Shown in pieces: positions 12,641 through 24,571 of a stretch of DNA of 64,000 nt. The translations under genes and the position numbers were made by a program. Below the pieces are notes generated by a model. It did not search any database and was not told where the DNA came from. It saw nothing but the letters and a program-made list of their open reading frames with translations. Each line of letters begins with the position of its first letter. Within the stretch, counting starts at the first letter, position 1. Where the stretch lies: the NCBI GenBank assembly GCA_036244855.1, contig BQKZ01000243.1:119695-183694 (forward strand), written 5' to 3'. This DNA comes from Temnopleurus reevesii (taxonomy: Eukaryota > Echinodermata > Echinoidea > Temnopleuroida > Temnopleuridae).

Positions 12641-12864
12641 TACACACGTGACACGCTCTCTCATTTACCAACATGAATTTGTGAAAATATTGGGGCGGCT
12701 CCAGCTCCGCAATTAGGCTGCCCTCGTTGAATTGATATTATCATTTGATTCCATGCACAGCTGTAGTAATGGTTTGCATGTTCGTATTTTCTTAATGCAG
12801 TGGCAACTTTTATTATATGGAATGATTAATGAATATCCTTTAATTTCACCTTTGTTTCCAACAG

Positions 12865-12960
12865 AATTCAGCTGGAAAGGGTCCCAAGAAAAAGGGAAAT
12901 AAATTCAAGCGTTCTAATGGCAGCTTCTCGGACACCAGCTCTAATAGTTTGCTGCGACAG
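12865..12960 (+). CDS. CACNB: Calcium channel beta subunit, internal N-terminal coding exon (long isoform)
   Basis: This 96-base, 32-codon exon reads NSAGKGPKKKGNKFKRSNGS and ends in SSNSLLRQ. It matches the basic, Ser/Thr-rich N-terminal exon of vertebrate CACNB1/2/4, where a Lys/Arg cluster is followed by a GS-rich run and a Phe/Leu-Arg-Gln end. It follows a pyrimidine-rich acceptor ending in ACAG and is followed by the donor GTAAGA. Both edges are in phase 0, so it can join the exon at 51785 directly. In the family this region is the variable N-terminus (A domain) that affects gating and targeting. The exon has no start codon, so a first exon must lie upstream; none was recognised in bases 1-12864. 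Sure of the family; the isoform structure is inferred. Confidence 0.88.
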
Positions 12961-13616
12961 GTAAGAATTCCTAAAAAGTTTAGTATGTGTGCTATGATTT
13001 TGGTGACTCACTATATCTTGATGGCAGGAAGTTTGAACCATATGTATTTAAAACATTGGATAATATTATTTTTATGAAAAAACACCTTTTATCGTACAAG
13101 GTCCTAAGTGTTATTTGAATAGTTTGATGCTGTCCATCCTAAGCAATGAAAATGTGAGGTTTCAAAACTAACACTTAATTCTTTAAAAAGCTTAAATCTA
13201 ACATTTAACCTCCAGAAACACACTGAACTGAAATAATTGGAGAAGAGATGATAAATATAATGTTTGTTGATAGCAAGTATGTGACCATTTTTTGCATGTC
13301 TTTTGCATTTTTCTTTTTTCGTCCTTGATATCACGAAATAGGTTAGATAGTTTATATTTGAGACTTTTATTTGCTCAAACACAAGATATACTGTAACTTC
13401 TCTTTTTCATACACCTTGCAAGTGAAATGATTTAAAGATAACTCTTCAAGATCATAAACTTAGATTGATCTACTTCATGAAGATTTTTTTTTTAGAATGG
13501 TTGTAAAATGGATCCAGAGGCTTGCTTAATTTTATCTGGTGGTAAAATATGAATGAAACAAGTTTGTTAGAGTAATTTAGCTGTTCTCCTACCTTGGATG
13601 CTATAGATAGTGCTTG

Positions 13617-14600
13617 TTGATGAAGGGTTGAAAATGATTTTATTTTTGTTATCCTGTGGGATTCTGACTGGAAACGCCAGTTATTTTGATTGCTTGAGTT
13701 AAAATCCCACAGCTGCCACCAAATTTGGGACTAAATGTTCAAAATTCAAACAGAACTCTACCATAAAGATGCCACGCATCTGCAAACATAATTGTAGGAG
13801 AGCATTAGTGTTGCGATCAAATTAAATAGTGAAGTCAAAGATGAAAGGACAACAAAAGTCAAAATATTGCTGGTGCTCTACATAGGCAATTTCTTGCTAA
13901 AGGAAATCAATTTCATGAGGCGAAACAAATCACAATCCTCTTGTCAAAAGGCAGTGGTCAGAACCACTACACCATGACGCTTCCTTTAGGTTGATTTGTT
14001 TTGGTAGGAGACTTGTACAAGGAATTTACATATGTAGACATATAATTTAGTTCTTGATGGTGTGGGGTTGAAAATGATTTTATTTTTGTTATCCTGTGGG
14101 ATTCTGACTGGAAACGCCAGTTATTTCTATTGTATGGGTTCAAATCCCACCGCTGCCACCAAATTTGGGACAAAGTGTGGGAAATTCAAACAGAAGTCTA
14201 CTATACAAATAATTTGAATCTGTGAACATAATTGTAGAAGAGCATCAGTGTTACAATCAAACTAACTAGTTTAGTGAAAGATAAATGGACAACAAATGTC
14301 AAAATATTGCTGGTGCTCTACATAAGCAATTTCTTGCTAAAGGAAATCAATTTCATGAGGCGAAACAAATCACAATCCTCTTATCAAAATGCAGTGGTCA
14401 GAACCACTACACCATGACGCTTCCTTTAGTTAGGTTGGTTTGTTTTGGTAGGAAACTTATACAAGGAATTTACATATGTAGACATATAATTTAGTTCTTG
14501 ATGGTGTGGGGTTGAAAATGATTGTTATCCTGACGGGATCCTTGGTGAAAAATAAATAATTATGAGTGCATGGGTTCAGATCCCACAGCTGCCACCAGCT
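13617..14600 (+). repeat. Tandem SINE-like units (two full, one partial, ~440-bp period)
   Basis: Unit starts at 13617, 14054 and 14498 share GGTTGAAAATGATT. Units 1 and 2 share TTATCCTGTGGGATTCTGAC and CCCACxGCTGCCACC after a B-box-like GGTTCAAATCC (clear in unit 2), and later GGTCAGAACCACTACACCAT, a second tRNA-like segment. The third unit stops after the first tRNA-like part. Probably a dimeric tRNA-derived SINE or a tandem array of one. Confidence 0.7.
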
Positions 14601-15758
14601 ACGAGGTTCAAAATGGACATAGATTAGAAAATGAATATTCATAGATTTAACTCATTATTTCAATCTAAACAGCTACGTTCAAACCAAATACCATCAATCT
14701 TTCACACAATTAATTAAAAATATCAGTGTGCACAGTAATGAAATGAATAGTTTAATCAGAAATGGAATAAAAGAATATGAAGAAACACATACATATAAAT
14801 ATAGGGAAAGAAAGTTGCAAAAAGGGTTATACTACCGGACCTAAAACAATTTATCATCTGATTTTGAATATATCAAATCTACACAAACATTAAATGCATT
14901 GTGTTTATAAGATAAATGTCGGAAGTCAATATGCCCTTGCACACCACCCACTGGATGAAATGATAATGAACTTTATTTACTTAGTGCTTATCAATTATAT
15001 AAAGAAAGTTCCTCAGCACTCTGACAGGAAGAAAATGAAGATAGTCTCATAATAATTACAATTCGGCGTATCCAACTTTTCATCCTAACTTGTATGTTGT
15101 TTGTTCTTTTTTCTATTTTCACGCTAGACGTTACAAATTTTTATAAAGATGTACATGTATAATCATCCAATTTACAAGTGTGAGTTATGTAAGAATACAG
15201 GACGGATTGTAATCTGATTAGATTTTAAAGTGGAGTTTTAAAGGCCTTTTCACTTTGCAATAAGATTGTTGAAGCATGACTCCTCGTGATTTTCTGCTTA
15301 GTAAACATCAGTTATCTTCATTTTTACTTTTTAGTGATAATGTAAGGGGACCTAAAAATGTATGCACATCAGTTGGATGTACATCTAACTTTCTGGGTTA
15401 TCATGCTTGAACATAAAGTTATGTATGTATGTCATCGTCAAGTAGATTAAGTGTTTTTAATTCATTAGCATTTTGAAAGAACAGGTTGCTTGTATAAGCT
15501 GAAATTTCAAGGTGGTTTCATATCGGTGAATTTCGCGGTTTTGGCCTTTCGAAAATTTCTACTCTCTTTAATGCACATTCATATGTGTACAAACACGGTC
15601 AGAACATTCAATTCAATTCAATTAAACTTTATTTCGCCATAGCAATAAAAACACAATAGCAAAGGAGAAAAATATTACATGGTAGGTAAAAACAGCCAAA
15701 CATTAAAATGACAATATACACTCAAATGTTCAAAATGGTCCAAAATCATATGTAATAT

Positions 15759-15840
15759 GCTAAAATACAGTATAGTACTTTTTCCAAACTTGCTCATCTG
15801 CTAAAATACAGTATAGTACTTTTTCCAAACTTGCTCATCT
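15759..15840. repeat. Perfect 41-bp tandem duplication
   Basis: Two adjacent identical 41-base units beginning GCTAAAATACAGTATAGTAC. Identity implies a very recent event or an assembly artefact. Confidence 0.95.
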
Positions 15841-16353
15841 GTGATCTCCAAAGGATGAAATTCATATCATTGTTGAAATATGGCTGTTGTTGATCAAGTC
15901 AGATTTGCGACTTATTCAAGTATTGGAGAGCTTCTTGGTTTATTTGAATGACATGGTCTTGGATAGTTTATCTCTTTTAATGGTGCTTGATTCATATCTT
16001 TGTTAGATATTGTTCAGTTCATTCGTGCTGAGCAAACAGAGCTTTGCATCAACAATTACTGTATGAGGTGTCTCATATGAACATTTTTATTATGCGGATA
16101 AACCTGATTTGACTTGAACTAACTGGCTTTTGATTGTGGCTCGAAAGTATAGAATATCTACAGCAACTACAACCCAAGGTCTAGCAGTTGTTGCTAATGT
16201 CTGTCGAGCCTCCTAATGTTACTGTATATGTAACGCCTACAGTCTGGAGTAGTCTACATATGATATATTGCTGCGTGATGTATGCTAAAGTGTACTATTG
16301 AGTAGGATGAGCTTGAGAGATGAGTCTTGGTTATCATTCAGTGAAAGTGCGAA

Positions 16354-16534
16354 CAGGGAATGATTTTTCTGGTATCACATCGCAATTTGCTACGCATTTT
16401 AGCAGGATTGCTCTACTTAAGATTTTGTTTAGCACCTTTTTCTCATAGAACTGTACAGTAAAGTATTGAAAATGTTTCCTCTCATCTACATTGTAAGACT
16501 TCTAATCAAATATGAAAAGTAAAATAATTCCCTG
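16354..16534. mobile_element. CAGGGAA-ended MITE, copy 1
   Basis: Ends CAGGGAATGATTTTT..AAATAATTCCCTG. The interior TAGCAGGATTGCT, ATAGAACTGTACAGTA and TATTGAAAAT matches the reverse complement of 22446-22622. CAGGG ends suggest a hAT-type origin (inference). Confidence 0.75.
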
Positions 16535-17199
16535 CTCTACTATACGCGGCTGCATGGGACAGGAAATCTCGATGTGGCTCATTTTTATTAACATACTATA
16601 TATAAAGTGGTTTATTCGAATGGAAATAAATCACAGCTATTGTGGGAGAATTGCAGTTTCTTATAACCAAAATAATGTGAAAACTGGGTTAATGTTCCCA
16701 ATGTCTGCCCGACTGGCCTTCAACCCCCAAATATTTTGTTGACTACTGATGACCAAACTAGGCTTACTTATCTGCTGATCTTGCTTATATATATCTTACT
16801 TTTCTGTCTTCTTTTCTCTGAGAATTAGGTATCGCAGGGTGAGTAGAAATACTATGGTTAACAAGGACTAAATTTATACCATTAGATAATCCTTTTTGAT
16901 GATATTGATCTCTCATAGGACACTGTTCTGGGATACATGTAGACCCTTCAATTTGTTGTAAAAATAAACAAAAAGTGAAAGCAAACTTTTTGGGTGGGTT
17001 TTGCGACCATGAATTCACTAAAATTTTCATTCACCAGAATACCCTAGACTTGTGTTCGATAATCTTTCAAAACATGTAAATAACAACTTGCTAAAAATAA
17101 TGATAATAGTGCAGATTACTGCTCAAAGCACATCTGATATCATTACCTGGTCAGTTGATGGCAATTCAAACCTAGTTTCAAGGCCGCCAAATAGGCGCT

Positions 17200-17375
17200 C
17201 ACATCATCAGATAATGTGTTGCGGTTTCCTACTGGTCCCCAATCACACCTGGGTAGAGTGCAGCTTTGTGGAAATTTTCTTGCAGAAGGAAATTAACGCC
17301 TTGGATGGAACACGAATCACAGCCCTCTCATTGAAAGGCGAGAGCCAGGTCCACTGCACCACTGCAATTCAGTAA
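17200..17375 (-). mobile_element. Decayed tRNA-derived SINE fragment
   Basis: CACCTGGGTAGAGTGCAGC, TTGCAGAAGGAAATTAACGCC and TTGAAAGGCGAGAG match the SINEs at 1065, 24298 and 54790. The B-box is mutated (ACACGAATCACAG). The tail side is not recognisable. Confidence 0.6.
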
Positions 17376-19060
17376 ATTTGCCAAAATCTATCTACGTAGG
17401 CTACAATATTTGCTTTTACGGTATGATATAAGTGAAGTGTGTCACTGTTTACCCCGTAATTCCTATTCACACCGTTTTATGATACTAAAATGAATATAGA
17501 TTGACTTGAAGCTGTCAGTATACACTTTCTTGAAGGATGATAAAACACAGGATAAGTCTGCAAATGAGTGGAAATTTGCATTTCTATAAGATGTAGTCAA
17601 CTGATCAAAACCAAAATTTTACTGCACCAAATAATTTATGTATAGACTGTGTAAGTTGTCTTTTGGTAAAGCCTGTTCCCAACCTGCTATCCTGCTTAAG
17701 AAGGTTTGATAATTATGTACCCAATTTATCCTTAAGCCCATTGCAAACAGATGTATTTTTTGTTTAAAAATTGTGAAAAATATTAGAAATCCATAAATTA
17801 TGTTTATGTGAACGACGGATAGGAACAGGGAGAGTCCACAAAGAGAAAGCTTAAACTGTTTTGCCATTAATCACACTCATACAAAATGAAAAAAATGTCA
17901 TTGTAATGCAGAGTATATGTTCAAATACAATGGCAAATAATTTTTCGATAATGAGAAAATGTTTTAGGCTACTTATATTATTACATTGATTGGGGTTTCC
18001 AGTATTTTGGTTTGCTCTTTTCAGACAACTTTTAGTTTATGCCATGGGACATGAAATTTTAATTCGATGTTTAATTCTGTAATCATAGTGATTAAGCAAA
18101 ATGTATATTTGAGGTATGTTTTAGGTTCATGTTGAGTCACTAGCATTACATCATTGTTTAGTTATATTTGTGAAAAATAAGGCCTGTCTCAAAACAAAAA
18201 ATGGGGCATGGTCAGCTTATTTCACTTTCAATTTTCTTATTATGTTAGGGCTTATCTGAAAATGTAATGTATCACAATTGATTTTCCTTAATATATTGCT
18301 TGGTGCATCCTAAAATATTTTATTCAAGGTTTGCACAACTCTATCAAAGACTGTTAGAGGTGGCCAGGATTGCTGATTTGATTTTTACTAGATTATGATA
18401 TAAGACCATTTTAATGAATCTTATTAAATCCAGAATTACTTGATAACGAGTCAGCCAAGCCAAGTCAAGCAAAGCCAAGTGCGCGGATTGTGGGCCCACC
18501 TTTTCGTTCGGTTCTGGGAAACGCTCATCGCACCCCCTTTTTGTAGGCCCCCGGGGTATATATGCAGTGGCTGGAGCCCTAGCATCTGATTAATTCATAA
18601 TATTCACATTTGACTACACATATCGAGTCATTACTCACCGCTTTTGTATTGCGCACCAACCTCAAGCGAGCCCCTCATGTGCTCGCACCGCTCCACTCTC
18701 ACGACTTTCAATAGCACGGACATCTTTAACCTTTGGAAATCTTGCTGGTCTTTAATTCAGATTGATGTGCATCCATTGCAGGGTCTGCCTGCATCTCGAG
18801 ATGATTTTAACCTCTCAGGTCGGCCCTGCTCTTTACGACGTGTTCGCTTGTTAAGAGAGGATGATATAGTTGTCCTAAAAAATGATTGTTTCCCCTTTAA
18901 AATGTTCAATTATGCATTTATACCGTAAGAGAGGAAACTGATATACCTGTAGGAACTCGTTCAGTTAAAGCCAAAGTTTTTGATTATCTGCTACATATGA
19001 AACTGTGATTTCATCGTTCTTAGCTTTTCAGTGATAAGAGATTACCAAAGAAATCTGACC

Positions 19061-19208
19061 TGGGCCCTATTGCATGAAAAGTTGCTTTTTAACGCAAGTA
19101 AAACAATTAAACGCAACTTAATTTTCAACCATTCAGGATGCGTATTTAGGACTTGCGTTAAATTTTCTGAGTTGCTTTTAAACGCAACTTTTTATGCAAT
19201 AGGACCCA
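19061..19208. mobile_element. Foldback MITE with TGGGCCCTATTGCAT ends
   Basis: TGGGCCCTATTGCATGAAAA at the left is mirrored by TTTTTATGCAATAGGACCCA at the right. Inner GTTGCTTTTTAACGCAAGT pairs with GTTGCTTTTAAACGCAACT. Non-coding. Confidence 0.8.
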
Positions 19209-21249
19209 GCACTGTACATTAGTTTAGAACATATGAATTGGTATACTAATAATTATCATTGTCACTATTAACTCATTTGCATAACAAACAAAATGTTAAA
19301 ATATTCTTTTTTCCATGCGTTTCAAATTTTGATATAAGAAAGTGCTAAGCTTTCAATCCTAGCAGAATTTTAATCATAAGCAAAACAACATGAAAATGAA
19401 GTGAACTCACAAGTATAGAGAGAAAAGCTAAACGTAGGAATGGAGAGAATGAAAGAACAGGATGTGATAAGCAGCTACTCACAAAGCAAGGAGTGACGAA
19501 TAAAGGAACTCCAATATAAAAGAAAAACCAACTGGAGGAGAGGGTGGGACAAAGCAAAGAGGGGATTAGAGAAATGCATGAATTGAAAGGGTGAAAGAAA
19601 AGCAGGAAAGCCAAGTTGAAAACTCTTTTTTTAGACCTGACGACTACAAGAAAAATTGTATTATAACTCTGATAAGTCCTCAATGCTACTCACAAACGCT
19701 TTTCCATAAAATGATTTTAACATTGATAAATTTTATCACATTTGTGTAAATCCCTGTGATCTTAAAAGAAAAATGGAATGATGAAATATATCTCGAAAGA
19801 TAGAAACTAAACATTTACAGAAATACAGCTGAGCAAACATTTTATGTAATTTGTTTTGAGACAACTACATAAGCATGTAATTAGGATTAATATCCATCAT
19901 TCATTCCTGAAAAAGTTGAAAAAAAAGGGAAAAATTAAAGAAAAGAAAATAAAACAGTTTGGTAACTGCTAGAATAATTTTGAGGATAACTGTAAATAAT
20001 TAGGAAATAAAAAGGTTATTTTATTAAAACATTGATGGGTTATTGCAAAGTGAGATTAAAATGCTTCTTTGAGAGAGGCAAGCAATGTGGCAAATGAGAG
20101 TATATTTTTAAAGGACTCTGAATGAGGACTTATACTCAGCAGATCAATGGGCTTGTACAATATTGCTAGTGCATGCATGTCTACATAAAATGGTATGCTA
20201 CAATGTGGCTGCATTATATGCACAATAATGCGACACTGCTACCTTTGCACAGACCATCGCTCGAGATGGGCCTCTTCGTCAGACACGAGTCTGCTGCCCT
20301 CTCTGTATGTCTTTGAGCAAGGTTGAACCTCGCCTCGAAATGTCAACGAGGAACTGTATGTGGTAATACACTACATGCTGCCATCGAGTGCTCTTCGCTC
20401 TTATTCATTCGCTAGTGCAGTGCATGAATACACATAATCAAAGGGGCGAGCACAGTGTGAGAATGTATATAATTGGAAAGCTAAGAGTAATCACATACAG
20501 ACACTACATGTGGTCCAATGGCATATATTATGATACAGACATTGTATTTTCTAGTATTATGAACACAGGATGTTCCGAATTATAACAAATATGGAATTTT
20601 AATCTGTTTTAATGTCATTGATAACCTTTTGTTGGGATTATAGTGTATAATACATTTGCATCATAAAGACACATGATTGGGCTAATTTGTGTATTCAAAA
20701 AAAAAATTTAAACACAAGTATTCAAATTTTGTTTGAGATTTACATTACAATCAACAAAAAAATAGACTATACAACATAGGTCAGATATTGTTTTTGTAAA
20801 ATACATCTATTTTTTAAATTAAAGATAAACATGAATCACAATACTTATGAATATTGGCATTATGAAAATATAACAAGGAATGATATAAGATATATGAAGA
20901 AAACTAAAAAGATGTGTGAAATGACAAAAAGACCTAAATTAAGCAAAGTAACTGAAAAAACATTTGGATACATCAAATTGCAAGGGGTTTAGATTGAAGT
21001 TTTAATTATAATTCCATATATAATGCTTTATAACAGCATTTTCTAAGATTCAAAAGGGGAAAAAGGATCTGAAATTTCTTGTTGAGCCTTTATTTCTTGA
21101 TATATTGGAAATTGAATTGGATATTACTTTTCAATGCACCCAATAAGGTAAAGTGTTTTGCCAGTAATTTGGAAGCCTTGCTTAACAAGAATCTTATCGA
21201 CAAAGTCTTGATGAAGGCTTATGCATGTCATCTATTTGGAGCCAATAGG

Positions 21250-21422
21250 CAGGTTTATTTATATATTCAAATTTATGTGCATTTAACGTAGTTACGCAGT
21301 ATTCCATAAGCCGGTTGATTACAATACCTGGAATCCAGTTTGCATACATTACTTGTTGCTATGTCGGGCAAGCCTCGGGCAAGCTTTCGGGTTGTCAAGA
21401 ACAACCTTTGTGTTAGAGGTAT
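21250..21422 (+). mobile_element. GGCGGGTTTACT MITE copy truncated at an N
   Basis: It begins CCAATAGGCAGGTTTATTTA and runs through TGCTATGTCGGGCAAGCCTC to GTTAGAGGTAT, where a single N (21423) cuts it off before the right terminal repeat. Confidence 0.75.
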
Positions 21423-21423
21423 N

Positions 21424-22358
21424 TACCAGTTACAGTAACAAATGTTATCAGATTACATGATCGTTAAGCTGAGGAGACTTGAAATGGATTAACTTTAGAT
21501 GATCTGAAGGTGCTTATGATTAGTAATAGTTAGCATCAGTGCTTGGTTTGACAGTCAATAGGCGGGTTTACTTACATATTCAAATTTATGTGCGTTTCAC
21601 GTAGTTACGTGGTATTCCATAGATCGGTTGATAACAATAAGATTACAATAATTGGAATCCAGTTTGCATATATGACTTGTTGCTATGTCGGGCAAGCCTC
21701 AGGCAAGCTTTCTGGTTGTCAAGAACAACCTTTGTGTTGGAGGTATGCATAAAATTTGCATAGTAAACCCGCCTATTGGGAATATATCTCCCCCATTCAG
21801 GTGAGCACAAATGAAACAAAAAAATGGAGATTGGGGTGCCATAGATTATTTTATACCCCTCATTTCTCTCCTCTCTGCATGCTTCTTTATTGTCCGTCTT
21901 CACCCTTTCAGTCTGCGTTCTTCTCAATGAATTTCTAATGCAAGCTACTACACACAACTATCTCAGTTTTAAGGACCCCTTTAGAAATAAGCCTTCGGCT
22001 TTCATGGGATATCCTTGTCATTTTATTTTCTAGCATTATGATGAATCAAATCAAATCAAATCAAGTCAAACTATTGTTTTTGTAATCATTAGTTTTGTCT
22101 CGATCTATTACCATCTAATTTTGAATTGGTTAGGTCTCTATTGCATATTTCAGTTTTTATCTGCTGTATATAAGATACTTTTGTTTATTTATGAATCTTG
22201 TTTACATGTATTTAGCCTATCCACAGACTTGCGTCATCACAGCTTTAGCTGATCCAAGTGTTTCAGTGTCGATATAAAACAAAATAAGATGGGAATAAAT
22301 AATATCTAGGAAGGTGTGGGAAGATTCCAAGAAGGAAAGGATCTTGACCTAGTTTTTT
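21424..22358. repeat. 935-bp segment repeated almost perfectly at 34855-35789
   Basis: Constant offset of 13431 bases with no indel. Only two substitutions were noticed (around 21623 and 22169). The segment is bounded by single Ns at 21423 and 22360, and its similarity ends at those marks. It contains a full MITE copy (21556-21778). Most likely a misplaced or allelic contig rather than a biological duplication. Confidence 0.95.
21556..21778 (+). mobile_element. Full-length GGCGGGTTTACT MITE
   Basis: CAATAGGCGGGTTTACT at the left is perfectly mirrored by AGTAAACCCGCCTATTG at the right. If TA is the target duplication, the repeats start at GGCGGG. The interior has TGCTATGTCGGGCAAGCCTC and GGTTGTCAAGAACAACC. 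No coding frame of its own. Confidence 0.85.
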
Positions 22359-22445
22359 TNCCTATAGGATGTTACCTATAGTTGTGTGGGATAGGATAAA
22401 ACACTATTTATAGGCTCACCATTTTAGCTCAAAATTTATTTAATG

Positions 22446-22622
22446 CAGGGAATGATTTTACTTTTTACATTTGATTAGCAGTTTCAGACATTGAGAAAAT
22501 ATTTTCAATACTCTACTGTACAGTTCTATGTGAAAAAGTTGCTAAAGAAAGCATCATTTGTATAGCAATCCTGCTAAAATGCATAGCAAAGTGCGATGCG
22601 ATACCACAAAAATTTGTCCCTG
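22446..22622. mobile_element. CAGGGAA-ended MITE, copy 2 (inverted)
   Basis: Ends CAGGGAATGATTTTAC..TTTGTCCCTG, with TAATG on both sides as a possible target duplication. The interior is the reverse complement of 16354-16534. Confidence 0.75.
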
Positions 22623-23230
22623 TAATGCCCTTCTAGCTAAAATACCAGGCGTAAATGTCAAACGTCCTTCGGTTTTATAGATATGAATAAATGTAGACAT
22701 AAATAATTGTGTAAATCTGTAATAATTGTGTAACTCAGTGTGTTTTAAGAGCAGAATGAGACAAACAAGATAATTTGAGTAACTCCATACCACCCCCCCC
22801 CCCTCTCCTCAAATTGAGTTAATGCCGTTCTGACAAGTAGACGATGCAGAAAATGCCTTTGGTATAATAAATAGCCAATTTGTAGAATTGAATGGAGTAA
22901 AATACATACATAAAGATGTACCCATGCCAAGAATAAGAAGCTTGCAAACTATAAGATGATGGATTTCTAAACTAGAAACATATTTTTCACTTTAATTAAT
23001 TTTTTATAATTTAAGAGTGTGGCAGTTGCAATGATGAATGTTCTTATTTGTTTTGCTGAGGGAGGCTGAATTTGTATTTCCCTTTGAAAGCAAAGAGGAC
23101 AAAGTTTGATAAGCATACTCTTTATATTTTTCATGTAATATGTTTTTGTTACAGCAAATTCATCAATGCCACATAAAAGCTGTGAAATATCACCATCACA
23201 TAAAAACAAGATGTATAGTCATCATTTGTA

Positions 23231-24297
23231 TATATGAAGAGCTAACATGCAAAAGGCCCTAAATCCACTTTGGCTGATTCTTTGTAAATCAAGATTTTCT
23301 ATTTCACATAATTCTAAGCATCCATTGAAAAAAGATTTTCTGTCATGTTTTAGAGTCCTTGATGTAGGTAACAAAAATGGCAATTAACAAAATCCTGCAT
23401 ATTATTTTAATTTTATATGATTATTAAAAAAAAAATATATTTTTGAGGATTTAAGGCCTTTTGCATGAAAACTTGGATTTAGGCCCTTTTGCATGAAAAG
23501 TCCGGAGCAGACCATCATGTTTATCATGTACAAAAACTATTTTCGTCATCCCATACCCTTCCTAATGTTTTTCTATTAGTAAAATTTGCATGATTAGGTG
23601 TTATTACTTCTGCCTAATATACCACCAATGTAAAATGGAGTAAATATTGTGTCCCTTGCAAGTACACAACAGTCTCCGATGACTGCATTGATATTACACG
23701 CAACTGAATGGAGAGAAGTGTTTAATTTTGCATTTGAAATCATTTACGTGTTTTTTTAAATGTAAACACAATATTCACCTTTCCTGAAACACTTATTATG
23801 AAATTACAAGAAATACAAAAATATGGCGTCTGTTTCAATGATTCACTGGATCATTTTCACTAGTGCATGGTGTGTATGTACTTCTTACATGAAAGTACAC
23901 ACATGGGACTACAATCAGAATATGAAGAAAACCAACTCTCTTTTCGCTGATATTTTTGCAGTAATTTGTTAAGTTTTGTTGCCAATATCTTTCTTGGTCA
24001 CTGAATGGGTTGTTACATCTATATCTTTTACTCCAGTCAAGGTTTGACTCCAGGAAATCAGAAAACAGGATCTATCATGTGGATTTAGGGCCTTTTGCAT
24101 GAAAAGGAGTTTTGGATTTAGGGCCTTTTGCATGAAAACATGAATTTCATTTCCATTTTTGGCATACTTCTTGAAACTTTTTCGAATCAGAGTATAGTCA
24201 GTTTGATGCGCATGATCAATCTCTATCTAGACATGCTAAAACATGCCCATCGACCAAAAATGGATTTAGGGCCTTTTGCATGTCAGCTCTTCATATA
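23231..24297. mobile_element. ~1.07 kb element with ~41-bp terminal inverted repeats and internal copies of the end motif
   Basis: TATATGAAGAGCT plus ACATGCAAAAGGCCCTAAAT at the left is mirrored at the right with one or two mismatches. The inner part GGATTTAGGGCCTTTTGCAT recurs as internal copies at about 23451, 23473, 24081 and 24114, which could be transposase-binding repeats. No transposase frame is seen. A SINE follows immediately. Confidence 0.75.
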
Positions 24298-24571
24298 ATG
24301 GTGGCTACTTGTATAGCGCACAGGTCCACCTTATCGGTGCTCATGGCGCTGAAAGCTTTACACTCACTATTACCCGGCTCTACTTGGCAGCGATTACGGC
24401 GCTCCGCATTACAAGGAATTTTTTCCTGCCGTCCCCATTTACCTCACCTGGGTCGAGTGCAGCACAATATGGATGAATTTCTTGCTGAAGGAAATTGACG
24501 CCCTAAGTGGGACTCGAACCTACGACCCTCTTGTTGAAAGGCGAGAGTCAGATCCACTACACTACGGCGCC
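24298..24571 (-). mobile_element. tRNA-derived SINE
   Basis: The minus-strand head GGCGCCGTAGTGTAGTGG (A-box-like) and GGTTCGAGTCC (B-box) mark a pol III promoter. The body is closely similar to 54790-55077 (shared TCCACCTTATCGGTGCTCAT and GAGTGCAGCACAATATGGAT). The tail end abuts the 23231-24297 element. Confidence 0.85.

Larger units (their letters stand above)
1..12864 (+). other. Intron or upstream non-coding region of CACNB
   Basis: No coding exon was recognised. The stretch is AT-rich and holds the repeats listed separately: a 77-bp tandem, a SINE, several inverted-repeat elements, long G/C homopolymers at 1964-1978, 6134-6150 and 7535-7547, and an N gap. A first coding exon for the long isoform may be hidden here or lie to the left. 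The parts between listed repeats show nothing I can name. Confidence 0.6.

Noticed and set aside
21643..21957. 104-codon minus-strand frame, also present at 35074-35388
   Set aside because: It overlaps the MITE and recurs only because the segment is duplicated; no family resemblance or codon bias.
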